DNA from: Flagellimonas alvinocaridis
GTDB lineage: Bacteria > Bacteroidota > Bacteroidia > Flavobacteriales > Flavobacteriaceae
Assembly: GCF_004916895.1 (NCBI RefSeq)
Contig: NZ_SNTZ01000011.1
Span: 1 to 64,000 of the forward strand
Direction of reading: 5' to 3'
Length of the DNA: 64,000 bases
Made by a program: the position numbers and the translations under genes. Below, one piece after another: positions 25,110-34,180 of this stretch. How positions within the stretch are numbered: the stretch's first letter is position 1; every line of letters starts with the position of its first letter. Under the pieces are notes generated by a model, which saw nothing but the letters and a program-made list of their open reading frames with translations, was not told where the DNA came from and ran no database searches.

Positions 25110-26471
25110 ATGTCAAAATTTGAATTGAAATTACCGCAGATGGGAGAAAGTGTTGCAGAAGCAACATTGACCACTTGGCTCAAGGAGGTGGGCGATACCA
25201 TAGAAATGGACGAAGCCGTATTTGAAATTGCCACTGATAAGGTAGATTCAGAAGTGCCGAGTGAGGTGGAAGGTGTGTTGTTGGAAAAAAGATTTGAAGT
25301 AGATGACGTTATAAAAGTAGGCGAAGTTGTTGCCGTAATTCAAATAGAAGGAGAAGCAGAAGATAGTTTGGATACTGCAAACCCGGAAGAAAAAACTGAA
25401 AAGGTTGAAACAGCAGAACCTGCGATTGCCTTGGAAAGTCAAATGGCCCAAGTAAAAGAGGCCGTGTCTTCCCCAGCTCCCGTTTTTTCAAGTTCAGACC
25501 GATTTTATTCGCCCTTGGTAAAAAACATAGCCAAAGAAGAAGGAGTTTCCATGGAAGAATTGGAGTCCATTATAGGAACCGGGAAAGAAGGACGGGTGAC
25601 CAAGAATGACATCAAGGCCTTTTTAGAGAACCGTTCCAACAATGGTGGCCCCAAAACTGAACAAGCACCTGCAGCCGAACCAACCAAAACAGTGGAAGCA
25701 CCTCCCAAAGTGGATAAAAGTGTTGCAGAAAAACCAAAGCCAACTCCAGTGCAAGCTGGTGCCGGTGATGAGATTATTCCCTTGACCCGAATGGGTAAAC
25801 TTATAGCACAACATATGGTGGATAGTGTAGCCACATCTGCCCATGTGCAAAGTTTTGTTGAAGTGGATGTTACCAATGTGGTGAATTGGAGAAACAAGGT
25901 AAAAAAGAGTTTTGAGGAACGCGAAGGCGAAAAACTCACCTTTACCCCAATTTTTATGGAAGCTGTGGCAGTTGCCTTGAAAAAATATCCTTTAATGAAC
26001 ATTTCATTGGATGGGGACAAGGTCATTAAAAAGAAAAACATCAACCTTGGAATGGCAGCAGCCCTTCCTGATGGAAACTTGATCGTACCCGTAATAAAAA
26101 ATGCCGACCAACTTAATTTAGTGGGCATGGCCAAGACCGTGAACGATTTAGCCAATAGAGCGCGCAACAATCAGTTAAAACCGGATGAAATCAAAGATGG
26201 AACCTATACAGTAACCAATGTGGGGTCATTTGGAAGCGTTTTTGGAACGCCTATCATCAATCAGCCACAAGTTGGGATATTGGCTCTGGGGGCTATTCGT
26301 AAGATTCCATCCGTAATTGAGACTGACCAAGGAGAATACATCGGCATCCGAAGTAAAATGTACCTGTCCCACAGTTATGATCACCGAGTGGTCAATGGAG
26401 CTCTAGGAGGAATGTTCGTGAAAACGGTGGCCGATTATTTGGAAGCTTGGGATATAAATCGGGAAATCTAA
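25110..26471 (+). CDS. 2-oxo acid dehydrogenase E2 component (dihydrolipoamide acyltransferase)
   Basis: Domains in order: a lipoyl domain at 1-80 with the lipoylated Lys44 (EIATDKVDSEVPS), an acidic linker, a peripheral subunit-binding domain at about 131-172 (SPLVKNIAKEEGVSMEELE), a Pro/Ala linker, and the acyltransferase domain with catalytic His425 in SYDHRVVNG. The 453-residue form resembles branched-chain 2-oxoacid dehydrogenase E2. E1 and E3 genes are not adjacent, so the exact complex is uncertain. It probably heads a run of plus-strand genes. Confidence 0.92.
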   Translation: MSKFELKLPQMGESVAEATLTTWLKEVGDTIEMDEAVFEIATDKVDSEVPSEVEGVLLEKRFEVDDVIKVGEVVAVIQIEGEAEDSLDTANPEEKTEKVETAEPAIALESQMAQVKEAVSSPAPVFSSSDRFYSPLVKNIAKEEGVSMEELESIIGTGKEGRVTKNDIKAFLENRSNNGGPKTEQAPAAEPTKTVEAPPKVDKSVAEKPKPTPVQAGAGDEIIPLTRMGKLIAQHMVDSVATSAHVQSFVEVDVTNVVNWRNKVKKSFEEREGEKLTFTPIFMEAVAVALKKYPLMNISLDGDKVIKKKNINLGMAAALPDGNLIVPVIKNADQLNLVGMAKTVNDLANRARNNQLKPDEIKDGTYTVTNVGSFGSVFGTPIINQPQVGILALGAIRKIPSVIETDQGEYIGIRSKMYLSHSYDHRVVNGALGGMFVKTVADYLEAWDINREI

Positions 26472-26532
26472 TCCAAAAGGAAGCATTTTCCTCTAAGATT
26501 CTTACTTTAGGGGTTCAATCATTTCAACTAGC

Positions 26533-27318
26533 ATGAAAATTTACACCCCCATTATCTGTGCTATGGCCATTGCGCTATTTTGCAATACAATTCTTGCGCA
26601 AGAATACGCCGCATATCAACAGGATTATTTCATAAAAAAAGGTGATAGTCTGCCTTATCGAATACTATTGCCAAAAGATTACGATGCATCAAAAAGCTAC
26701 CCCCTACTCATTTTTTTACATGGTTCGGGAGAGCGTGGCAATGATAATAAAGCGCAGCTTATGCATGGCGCAAGTCTATTCTTGGAAAATCAGAATAGGG
26801 ATGCATATCAGTCAATAGTTGTGTTTCCACAATGCAGGGCCAATAGTTCTTGGGCCAGAATCGGGGTAGAAGGAGAATTTCCGAACCGGGAATTTGTGTT
26901 TTACAAAAAGTCTGAGCCTACCAAAGACATGCTCTTATTGGAAGGGCTCATAAAGCATCTCAAAAAAGACTACAGATTAAAACGGGACCAACTCTATGTG
27001 GGAGGCTTATCCATGGGTGGCATGGGAACCTTTGAACTGGTACGGCGCAATCCTAGAATGTTCGCGGCTGCTTTTCCCATTTGCGGTGGAGCCAACCCAG
27101 AAATCAGCAAGCGCCTTAAAAAGCTCGATTGGTGGGTGTTCCACGGTTCAGATGACAAAAGCGTTCCTGAAAAATATTCAGCTCAAATGGTGGAGGCCAT
27201 GAAACAAAAAGGTATTAATGTAAAATATTCCGTTTATCCCGGAGTAGGGCATAACAGTTGGGACAATGCCTTTGCAGAGCCCGAGTTATTATCGTGGCTA
27301 TTTTCTAAATCAAGATAA
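26533..27318 (+). CDS. Secreted alpha/beta-hydrolase (prolyl oligopeptidase/PHB-depolymerase-like esterase)
   Basis: The 261-residue protein has a signal peptide (AIALFCNTILAQ). It shows LLIFLHGSGERGND (oxyanion region, about 56-70), nucleophile motif GGLSMGGMG at about 157, Asp in HGSDDKSVP and His in GVGHNSWDNA. This is the pattern of Bacteroidetes predicted peptidase/esterases related to feruloyl esterases. The substrate is unknown. It ends 9 bp before the exonuclease gene. Confidence 0.88.
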   Translation: MKIYTPIICAMAIALFCNTILAQEYAAYQQDYFIKKGDSLPYRILLPKDYDASKSYPLLIFLHGSGERGNDNKAQLMHGASLFLENQNRDAYQSIVVFPQCRANSSWARIGVEGEFPNREFVFYKKSEPTKDMLLLEGLIKHLKKDYRLKRDQLYVGGLSMGGMGTFELVRRNPRMFAAAFPICGGANPEISKRLKKLDWWVFHGSDDKSVPEKYSAQMVEAMKQKGINVKYSVYPGVGHNSWDNAFAEPELLSWLFSKSR

Positions 27319-27327
27319 AAAAAGTAC

Positions 27328-28104
27328 ATGGATTTAAAATTGACCAAGCCCATTTGTTTCTTCGACCTAGAAACTACAGGAACCAATGTGGCCAAGGATA
27401 GAATTGTTGAAATAGCCATCTTTAAAGTTTTTCCCAATGGCAATAAAGAGAGTAAGACCTGGTTGGTGAACCCAGAAATGCCCATTCCGGCGGAAGCTAC
27501 GGCAATTCATGGCATATCCAATGAAAAAGTGGCCAATGAACCTACCTTCAAGCAGCTATCCAAAGAAATTTACAAGATGATAAAGGATAGCGACCTGGCG
27601 GGATATAACTCTGATCGGTTCGATATTCCATTACTGGCCGAAGAAATGTTGCGTGCCGAGGTGGATTTTGATATGAAAAGTATGGTTTCGGTGGATGTGC
27701 AGACTATTTTCCATAAAATGGAGAAACGTACCTTGGAAGCAGCCTATAAGTTTTACTGTGACAAAAATCTGGATGATGCGCATAGTGCCGAAGCAGATAC
27801 CATGGCAACCTATGAAGTATTGTTGGCGCAGTTGGATAGATATCCGGAATTGGAAAATAACGTAAAGAAACTGTCAGAGTTCACCACCAGAAAACAGTCG
27901 TTGGATTTTGCAGGATTTATTGGTGTCAATGAAGATGATCAGCCTATTTTTGCCTTCGGAAAACACAAGGGAAAAACGGTGGATGAAATCATGGAAAAAG
28001 AACCTGGTTATTTTGGTTGGTTGTTGAACGCGGATTTTCCCCTATACACCAAAAAAGTGCTTACACAGATTAAATTGAGCAAGCTCAATAACAAGCTTTC
28101 CTAA
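27328..28104 (+). CDS. DnaQ-like 3'-5' exonuclease
   Basis: The DEDD exonuclease fold is clear: ExoI motif CFFDLETTG (Asp and Glu, about 10-18), ExoII GYNSDRFDIPLL, and ExoIII DDAHSAEADTMATYEVL. The last 70 residues add a small domain (FGKHKGKTVDEIMEKEPGYFGWLL) of the DUF3820-like kind, common in Bacteroidetes members. Length is 258 residues. It resembles the epsilon proofreading family but stands apart from polymerase genes, so a repair role is as likely. Confidence 0.9.
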   Translation: MDLKLTKPICFFDLETTGTNVAKDRIVEIAIFKVFPNGNKESKTWLVNPEMPIPAEATAIHGISNEKVANEPTFKQLSKEIYKMIKDSDLAGYNSDRFDIPLLAEEMLRAEVDFDMKSMVSVDVQTIFHKMEKRTLEAAYKFYCDKNLDDAHSAEADTMATYEVLLAQLDRYPELENNVKKLSEFTTRKQSLDFAGFIGVNEDDQPIFAFGKHKGKTVDEIMEKEPGYFGWLLNADFPLYTKKVLTQIKLSKLNNKLS

Positions 28105-28129
28105 AAGTAGACCTCAAAAAATACACCCT

Positions 28130-28741
28130 ATGAAACTGATATGTATAGGCAGGAACTACGCTGCCCATATTGATGAACTCAAGAATGAACGGCCCACTGA
28201 ACCCGTGGTCTTCATTAAGCCAGATTCGGCCATACTGCCCAAAGAACAGGATTTTTACATTCCAGAGTTTTCCAATGATGTGCACCATGAGGTGGAAGTA
28301 TTGGTAAAGATTAAAAAGGTGGGAAAGCACATTGCACCTCAGTTCGCCCATAAATATTATGATGAGATTGGCCTGGGAATAGATTTTACGGCTAGGGACC
28401 TTCAATCCAAATTAAAGGAGAAGGGACTACCATGGGAAAAAGCAAAGGGGTTTGATGGCTCTGCAGTAGTTGGAAGTTGGTTGCCAAAGTCCAAGTTCCA
28501 GAATGTAGATAATTTAACATTCTCCTTATCCAAGAATGGTGAAAAAGTACAGCAGGGAAACACCTCGTTGATGCTGTGGAAGATAGATGAATTGATTGCC
28601 CACGTTTCTACATATTTTATGCTGAAGAAAGGTGATATTTTGTTTACAGGCACACCGGCAGGTGTTGGTAAAGTAAGTCCAAATGACTACCTTTCAGGGA
28701 TGCTTGAAGGTGAACAACTATTTGAAATTAATGTAAGATAA
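28130..28741 (+). CDS. Fumarylacetoacetate hydrolase family protein
   Basis: The 203-residue single FAH domain begins at the N-terminus (LICIGRNYAAH). It has the metal-binding acidic residues in VHHEVEVLVKI (about 51-61) and GIDFTARDLQ, and ends with DILFTGTPAGVG. Family members hydrolyse or decarboxylate 2-oxo acids such as acylpyruvates. The stop codon overlaps the next start by one base (TAATG). Confidence 0.9.
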   Translation: MKLICIGRNYAAHIDELKNERPTEPVVFIKPDSAILPKEQDFYIPEFSNDVHHEVEVLVKIKKVGKHIAPQFAHKYYDEIGLGIDFTARDLQSKLKEKGLPWEKAKGFDGSAVVGSWLPKSKFQNVDNLTFSLSKNGEKVQQGNTSLMLWKIDELIAHVSTYFMLKKGDILFTGTPAGVGKVSPNDYLSGMLEGEQLFEINVR

Positions 28742-29079
28742 TGATTTACAGCCTCGATAAAATAAATGAAATGGCAGAAGGAGACCAAGATTTCATCACC
28801 TCTGTTATTTCTGTTTTTTTGGAAGAAGTTCCTGAAGATTTAGATGGTTTGGAAAAAGCCATAAAAGACAGGGATTATGAAAATGTATACAAATTGGCGC
28901 ACAAGATAAAGCCCAACGTGGACATTTTGGGTATGGAGCAGACAAGGGCTAGAGCATTGGAAATTGAGACCTTGGGTAAGAATACTGGAAATTTTGACGA
29001 AATAGAGGAAAAATTTCCCTTGCTGAAAAAAGATGTACTTCAAGTAGTATCCGAACTCAAGAACGATTTTAACCTATAA
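28741..29079 (+). CDS. Stand-alone Hpt (histidine phosphotransfer) domain protein
   Basis: The 112-residue four-helix bundle carries the phospho-accepting His54 in VYKLAHKIKPNVDILG, the Hpt consensus. Hpt proteins pass phosphate between response regulator receivers. No kinase or regulator gene is near, so its partners must be encoded elsewhere. It overlaps the FAH gene by 1 bp and abuts cinA (next codon), which indicates tight cotranscription with metabolic genes. Confidence 0.88.
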   Translation: MIYSLDKINEMAEGDQDFITSVISVFLEEVPEDLDGLEKAIKDRDYENVYKLAHKIKPNVDILGMEQTRARALEIETLGKNTGNFDEIEEKFPLLKKDVLQVVSELKNDFNL

Positions 29080-30327
29080 ATGCAAGCAGAGATCATCACC
29101 ATTGGGGATGAAATCCTTATTGGGCAAGTTATTGATTCCAACTCCGCTTTCATAGCCAAGGAGCTTAACAAGATAGGTGTTTCCGTTTATCAGATTACCT
29201 CTATACAAGATGATAGGGACCATATCTTAACCGCCTTGAAAGAAGCGGGTGAGCGGTCTTCAGTTATTATCATCACGGGTGGATTGGGACCAACCAAGGA
29301 TGATATTACCAAGCATACCCTTTGCGATTTTTTTGGGGATGAGTTGGTTCAAGACGAAAAAGTCTTGCACCATATTGAAGTATTGTTCAAAAAGTATATT
29401 TCCACACCAATATCCGATTTAAATAGAAAGCAAGCTTTGGTACCATCGCAGGCCACTGTATTGCACAATGCCTATGGAACAGCTCCGGGGCTATGGATGA
29501 AAAAGGATAAGGTGGTCTATGTATCCCTTCCGGGCGTTCCCATGGAAATGAAAAATTTGATGACAAGCTCGGTTCTGCCTATGATCATTGAGGAGTTTGA
29601 CCGTCCTTTTATCTTGCACAGGACCATTTTAACGTATGGTCTTGGCGAAAGCGCCCTTGCTGAAAAGATAGAGGATTGGGAGGACAATCTTCCTGAATTC
29701 ATCAAATTGGCGTATCTGCCCAATTTAGGTAAGGTAAGACTTCGACTTTCTGCAAAAGGAAGTGACAACGATGTCCTTAAATCTACCATGGATGCAGAAA
29801 TTAAAAAACTTTATCCCCTAATTGGTGATATCATCTATGGAGAAGAGGAAGATGCTTCCGTGGAAGCTCAAATAGCATCCCTGTTGACCGAAAAGCAGTT
29901 GACCTTGGCTACGGCAGAAAGTTTTACAGGAGGTAGGATAGCTGAAGGAATCACCTCAATTCCTGGTGCATCCCAATACTTTAAGGGAAGTGTGGTAAGT
30001 TATGCCACGGAAACAAAAATTAAGTTGTTGGGCGTTCCAGAAGAACTGATCCAACAGTATTCTGTAGTAAGCGAGGAGGTTGCAGTGGCCATGGCCAAGA
30101 ACGCCAAAACTATTTTAAATACGGATTTTGCCATTGCCACCACCGGGAATGCAGGCCCTACCAAGGGAGATTCAGATGCGGAGGTGGGAACTGTTTTTAT
30201 TGCCATTAGCACACCAGAGCGTACTTTTGCGGAGAAATTCAGTATGGGAAACCATAGGGAACGTGTGGTGGAGAAGTCTGTGAACAAGGCTTTTGAACTA
30301 TTATTGAAAGAAATTTTAAATTTCTGA
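29080..30327 (+). CDS. cinA: CinA family competence/nicotinamide-nucleotide amidohydrolase protein
   Basis: The 415-residue two-domain protein has an N-terminal MoCF-like domain ([16 protein letters not shown], then [13 protein letters not shown]). The C-terminal domain (about 260-415) is the PncC-type NMN deamidase ([21 protein letters not shown]). It would recycle NMN or ADP-ribose-related products in the cytosol. Length is normal for the full CinA form. Confidence 0.94.
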   Translation: MQAEIITIGDEILIGQVIDSNSAFIAKELNKIGVSVYQITSIQDDRDHILTALKEAGERSSVIIITGGLGPTKDDITKHTLCDFFGDELVQDEKVLHHIEVLFKKYISTPISDLNRKQALVPSQATVLHNAYGTAPGLWMKKDKVVYVSLPGVPMEMKNLMTSSVLPMIIEEFDRPFILHRTILTYGLGESALAEKIEDWEDNLPEFIKLAYLPNLGKVRLRLSAKGSDNDVLKSTMDAEIKKLYPLIGDIIYGEEEDASVEAQIASLLTEKQLTLATAESFTGGRIAEGITSIPGASQYFKGSVVSYATETKIKLLGVPEELIQQYSVVSEEVAVAMAKNAKTILNTDFAIATTGNAGPTKGDSDAEVGTVFIAISTPERTFAEKFSMGNHRERVVEKSVNKAFELLLKEILNF

Positions 30328-30335
30328 AAAAGAAT

Positions 30336-30367
30336 TTTGTACGTCCCATTAAAATGGTATAAATTTG
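30336..30367 (+). promoter_or_regulatory. Promoter of the rpmB-rpmG operon
   Basis: A -33 TTTG (30336-30339) and a -7 TAAATTTG (30360-30367) are separated by 20 bp, an excellent match to the Bacteroidetes consensus. rpmB starts 34 bp downstream. The -33 element begins 9 bp after the cinA stop. Confidence 0.75.
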
Positions 30368-30400
30368 CAGCCTCAATAAAATCACTCAAAAGTTCGGGAG

Positions 30401-30628
30401 ATGTCTAAAGTTTGTGAAGTTACAGGGAAGAAAGTGATGTTCGGGAACAACGTTTCCTTCTCCATCAATAAAACCAAGAGAAGATTCGATGTAAATATTT
30501 CCAAAAAGAAATTTTACATTCCGGAAGAAGACCGCTGGGTAACCTTGAACGTTTCGTCCAGAGGATTGAAAATCATCAACAAGAGAGGAATCTCTGCCGT
30601 GTTGAAGGAAATCAATTCCAAAAAATAA
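30401..30628 (+). CDS. rpmB: 50S ribosomal protein L28
   Basis: The 75-residue basic protein begins MSKVCEVTGKKVMFGNNVS, the L28 signature, and continues with KTKRRFDVNISKKKF and LNVSSRGLKIINKRG. It is first in the L28-L33-DUF4295 group with its own promoter. Confidence 0.97.
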   Translation: MSKVCEVTGKKVMFGNNVSFSINKTKRRFDVNISKKKFYIPEEDRWVTLNVSSRGLKIINKRGISAVLKEINSKK

Positions 30629-30655
30629 GTAGTCTAAGATCTTAAGTACGATACA

Positions 30656-30838
30656 ATGGCAAAGAAAGGAAATAGGATTCAGGTAATTTTGGAGTGTACA
30701 GAACACAAAGAGTCTGGTATGCCAGGTACTTCAAGGTACATTACCACCAAGAACAAAAAGAATACGCCGGACAGGATGGAAATCAAAAAATTCAATCCTA
30801 TCCTTAAGCGCATGACCGTTCATAAAGAAATTAAATAA
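30656..30838 (+). CDS. rpmG: 50S ribosomal protein L33
   Basis: The 60-residue protein has the L33 core [15 protein letters not shown], then [23 protein letters not shown]. It lacks the CxxC zinc pairs of the zinc-binding L33 type. It lies 27 bp after rpmB. Confidence 0.97.
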   Translation: MAKKGNRIQVILECTEHKESGMPGTSRYITTKNKKNTPDRMEIKKFNPILKRMTVHKEIK

Positions 30839-30878
30839 TAGGTTCTTTAAAAGTAAGACCTAATAAATAATATAAGCC

Positions 30879-31031
30879 ATGGCAAAGAAAACAGTAGCAA
30901 CCCTTCAATCATCATCAAAAAGATTGACCAAGGCCATTAAAATGGTTAAATCTCCAAAATCAGGAGCATATACTTTTGTAGAATCAGTTATGGCTCCAGA
31001 AATGGTCAACGATTGGTTGAACAAGCAATAA
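30879..31031 (+). CDS. DUF4295 small basic protein
   Basis: The 50-residue protein starts MAKKTVATLQSSSKRLTKAI and ends VMAPEMVNDWLNKQ. It is a DUF4295 protein, found almost only in Bacteroidetes directly after L33, which suggests a ribosome-linked role. It is 40 bp after rpmG and is followed by a strong terminator. Confidence 0.92.
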   Translation: MAKKTVATLQSSSKRLTKAIKMVKSPKSGAYTFVESVMAPEMVNDWLNKQ

Positions 31032-31062
31032 GAATCGTTTTTCACGTTTCTTGAACAAAATT

Positions 31063-31089
31063 AAAAACCGCCTTTAAGGCGGTTTTTTT
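31063..31089 (+). terminator. Rho-independent terminator of the L28-L33-DUF4295 operon
   Basis: AAAAACCGCC and GGCGGTTTTT form a perfect stem with loop TTTAA, followed by further T. It can also serve the convergent gene, whose stop lies 22 bp away. Confidence 0.9.
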
Positions 31090-31110
31090 GTGCGTTTTTA
31101 TTATCGGTAA

Positions 31111-32994
31111 TTAATCTTTGTTTGCTCGATAGGTAATTCTTCTGTTGGTAATCATAGTGTCCACCTGAAGCGTTAGTGTAGCTGTATTGGATAATGTGTT
31201 TCCGCAGATGTAACCATCATTGGTCACTACAACCCGGTATTGGTTGTTGTGCTCGGTGGGTGTTGGGTTGGTAATGGATAATGTGCTGGTGGTTGCTCCA
31301 GAATAAATCCCGCTGTCCGAAAGATCGTTCCAAGACCCACCACTGAAAACTTGCCATTGAAACTGATCTCCCGCCGAGGTTACCGATAAGCTGGTTGAAC
31401 AGCCAGGACAGGTAGTTACATTGGCAGGTTGTGAGGAAATACTGGGAGCAGTACCTGCCTCTCTATAATCGAATGTGGTGTTGGAATCGTTGTCTGCTGG
31501 AGTGGTATAGCCGTCCGAGCCACTAGTGACCACACCATTGGCATCTACAGTAACAGGTAAGGGGCCTAAATAGCCGTCATCATTATCATCCGTAAAGCCA
31601 GATTCTACCACATCATTACAGCCATCACCATCAGAATCAGTAGAGTATGGGTCATAGGTGCCGTCAGCATCCGAATCCAATACAGAATAGATTGGAATGG
31701 CATATACCGTATCATTATCTTCAATGCCATTGTATAATCCATTGCTTCCAGAGCCAGAGCTGGCCCCGTCGATGATTCCATCATTATTACTATCGGAAAC
31801 CCCTCCCAAGTTCAATATTCCAGACTCGACAATATCCAATATTCCATCATTATCAGAATCCAAATCCAACTCATTGCTGATACCATCACCGTCGGTATCA
31901 CAAATGGCACTGGCAAAAAGTTCACCGGTAAACCCTTCAGGTCCAGGTCCGGCTTGGTTGGTTACGGTAAAGGTGTTGTTATTGCCAGGAACCCATGTTA
32001 TGGTATTAAAGGGGGTGCCACCTTGGGCCTGCATCAATTCCAATGAAGTGGATGATGTACTTCTAGTCCCATATAAGTTGGCTTGACCAAACTCGTCTAT
32101 GATCAATCGAAGCCTTGGCAAACCGTTGGAATTGGCTACCCATGGAGAGCTGATAAAGCTGCCGTCAGATTGGAATACAAAGTATTCCTCACCGCCACCA
32201 AGGGCACCATTTTCAAATTCAAGTACGGAAGGGTGTACGGTGGTTCCATTGATGTCCAACTGAAAAGAGTTGTCCATGGAAGAAAAATCGAGCCGTAGAT
32301 ATCCTGTATCGGTATGATTGATGACTACCGACCGTTCACCCACATCGGCCGACGTTAAAAATGAAGCACTGATCGAAGTGCAGTATTCCTCCTCATCCGT
32401 AATGCCATCGTTGTCATCATCCAAGTCCACAGCGTCACTGATACCATCGTTGTCCGTATCAATGACCGGGATTGAGGTAGCTGAAATTTCAACATTGTCA
32501 ATATAAGCACGGTCGTTGCTTTGACTCCAATCAGCCCCTCCTTTTAAAAATCGTATAGTGGTATTGCTGGATATGTAGCTCGTTATGTCTTGACTAAAAG
32601 AACCGCTTGTGGAGCCTGCAAATGTATCTAAAGTGGTGTATGAAGAACCATCACTGGAAATTTGAACCGCCAAGGTCTCTCCTGATTCAAGACTGGAAGT
32701 TTGCCAATCAAAAGTGAGGGTTGCCGCAGTATATCCGCTCAAGTCGGCCCTTCTTCTAATGTTTTCGCTCCATATATAGCTAAACCTTAGTTCATCTCCG
32801 GTTATCCGTATGTAACCACTCGAAGCGGAGTTGTCATCACCAGACTCAATCCAATTTGTAGCCCAGTTTTGAGAGCCATTATTATTGGAATAAGACACCG
32901 AACTAAAAGTGTCGGAAAAAGTATCTTGGGCGGAAACTGTTAGAGAAAACAGCGCCACTACTACCAAATATAGTTTGTTGTGAGGTTTTTTCAT
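31111..32994 (-). CDS. Secreted TSP3-repeat and Ig-like domain protein
   Basis: The 627-residue protein has a signal peptide (VVALFSLTVSAQ). An N-terminal jelly-roll-like adhesion module follows to about residue 170, then TSP3 calcium-binding DxDxDG repeats (about 178-200), a second domain to about 360, more TSP3 repeats to about 510, and one Ig-like domain (SQPANVTTCPGC to TLSNTATLTLQV). It ends DTMITNRRITYRANKD without a canonical CHU_C or Por sorting domain, so its secretion route is unclear. It lies antisense within an otherwise plus-strand housekeeping cluster. Confidence 0.82.
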   Translation of the reverse strand: MKKPHNKLYLVVVALFSLTVSAQDTFSDTFSSVSYSNNNGSQNWATNWIESGDDNSASSGYIRITGDELRFSYIWSENIRRRADLSGYTAATLTFDWQTSSLESGETLAVQISSDGSSYTTLDTFAGSTSGSFSQDITSYISSNTTIRFLKGGADWSQSNDRAYIDNVEISATSIPVIDTDNDGISDAVDLDDDNDGITDEEEYCTSISASFLTSADVGERSVVINHTDTGYLRLDFSSMDNSFQLDINGTTVHPSVLEFENGALGGGEEYFVFQSDGSFISSPWVANSNGLPRLRLIIDEFGQANLYGTRSTSSTSLELMQAQGGTPFNTITWVPGNNNTFTVTNQAGPGPEGFTGELFASAICDTDGDGISNELDLDSDNDGILDIVESGILNLGGVSDSNNDGIIDGASSGSGSNGLYNGIEDNDTVYAIPIYSVLDSDADGTYDPYSTDSDGDGCNDVVESGFTDDNDDGYLGPLPVTVDANGVVTSGSDGYTTPADNDSNTTFDYREAGTAPSISSQPANVTTCPGCSTSLSVTSAGDQFQWQVFSGGSWNDLSDSGIYSGATTSTLSITNPTPTEHNNQYRVVVTNDGYICGNTLSNTATLTLQVDTMITNRRITYRANKD

Positions 32995-33191
32995 GGTAAA
33001 AGTTGAGAAACTAAACCACTATAAAAGTAGTAGAGTTGATGGAGGTGTTCTAAAATTTGTTGTGTAGCCGTGCATTTCATCGGTAAAACCTAGGGTGCAT
33101 GAGGTTTACCAGCATGTGTAGGAGGTTGTTTTCTGGAATTCGGTGATGGGGCAAAAGCCATTTTCTTTTAACAAAAATGGCCGTACTTTCC

Positions 33192-33199
33192 TATCTTTG
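33192..33199 (+). promoter_or_regulatory. Candidate -7 box of ftsY
   Basis: TATCTTTG fits TAnnTTTG and lies 23 bp before the ATG of ftsY. No clear -33 TTG at the right spacing. Confidence 0.4.
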
Positions 33200-33222
33200 G
33201 GGCTTGGAATGATGTATATCTA

Positions 33223-34179
33223 ATGAGTTTATTCAAAAAAATATTTTCAAAAGAAAAGAAAGAAACCCTTGACAAAGGCCTTGAAAAGTCCAAAACCAGC
33301 TTCTTTGGCAAGTTGGGTAAGGCTGTGGCCGGAAAATCCAAAGTAGATGATGAGGTGTTGGACAGTCTTGAGGAAGTCTTGGTTACTTCGGATGTAGGAG
33401 TGAACACTACCCTAAAGATCATTGACCGTATTGAGGAGCGTGTTTCCCGTGATAAATATATGGGTACAGACGAGCTCAATACCATTTTGAGAGAAGAAAT
33501 AGCCGGTCTTCTATCGGAAACCCATGTGGGGGAGGAGACTGAATTCTCCATTCCTTCGGATAAAAAACCGTACGTGATCATGGTGGTAGGCGTAAATGGG
33601 GTAGGAAAGACCACTACCATTGGTAAACTGGCCCATCAGTTTAAAAACCGAGGATTAAAAGTGGTTTTGGGTGCTGCAGATACCTTTAGGGCTGCTGCCA
33701 TTGACCAGCTGGAAGTATGGGCCAAGCGTGTGGATGTCCCCATTATTAAACAAAAGATGGGAAGTGACCCCGCATCTGTGGCATTTGACACCTTGAATTC
33801 TGCTGTGGCAGAGAATGCCGATGTGGTCTTGGTGGACACAGCGGGCCGACTTCATAACAAGGTCAACCTCATGAACGAGCTTTCCAAGGTGAAACGGGTA
33901 ATGCAAAAGGTGGTCCCCGATGCTCCGCATGAAGTTTTATTGGTGTTGGATGGTTCTACCGGGCAAAACGCCTTTGAGCAGGCCAAACAGTTTACCAAAG
34001 CCACAGAAGTGACCAGTTTGGCCGTGACCAAGTTGGACGGTACAGCAAAGGGTGGGGTGGTCATTGGAATTTCAGACCAGTTCCAGATTCCTGTAAAATA
34101 CATCGGAGTGGGTGAAGGTATTGAAGATCTTCAAGTCTTTAACAAGTACGAGTTTGTGGATTCGTTTTTTAATATGTAG
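33223..34179 (+). CDS. ftsY: Signal recognition particle receptor FtsY
   Basis: It is the membrane-associated GTPase that receives SRP-ribosome complexes. The 318-residue protein has a short basic N-terminus (LFKKIFSKEKKE), the N domain helices, then the G domain with GVNGVGKTT (G1), DTFRAAAIDQL, LVDTAGR (G3) and TKLDGTAKGG (G4/G5). It lacks the long acidic A domain of E. coli FtsY, as usual in Bacteroidetes. The stop is 1 bp before the DUF2911 start. Confidence 0.97.
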   Translation: MSLFKKIFSKEKKETLDKGLEKSKTSFFGKLGKAVAGKSKVDDEVLDSLEEVLVTSDVGVNTTLKIIDRIEERVSRDKYMGTDELNTILREEIAGLLSETHVGEETEFSIPSDKKPYVIMVVGVNGVGKTTTIGKLAHQFKNRGLKVVLGAADTFRAAAIDQLEVWAKRVDVPIIKQKMGSDPASVAFDTLNSAVAENADVVLVDTAGRLHNKVNLMNELSKVKRVMQKVVPDAPHEVLLVLDGSTGQNAFEQAKQFTKATEVTSLAVTKLDGTAKGGVVIGISDQFQIPVKYIGVGEGIEDLQVFNKYEFVDSFFNM

Positions 34180-34180
34180 C

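Noticed and set aside
31111..32994. Call as a type IX substrate with a standard sorting domain
   Set aside because: No CHU_C or Por-type C-terminal domain is visible; only a short basic end follows the Ig-like domain.
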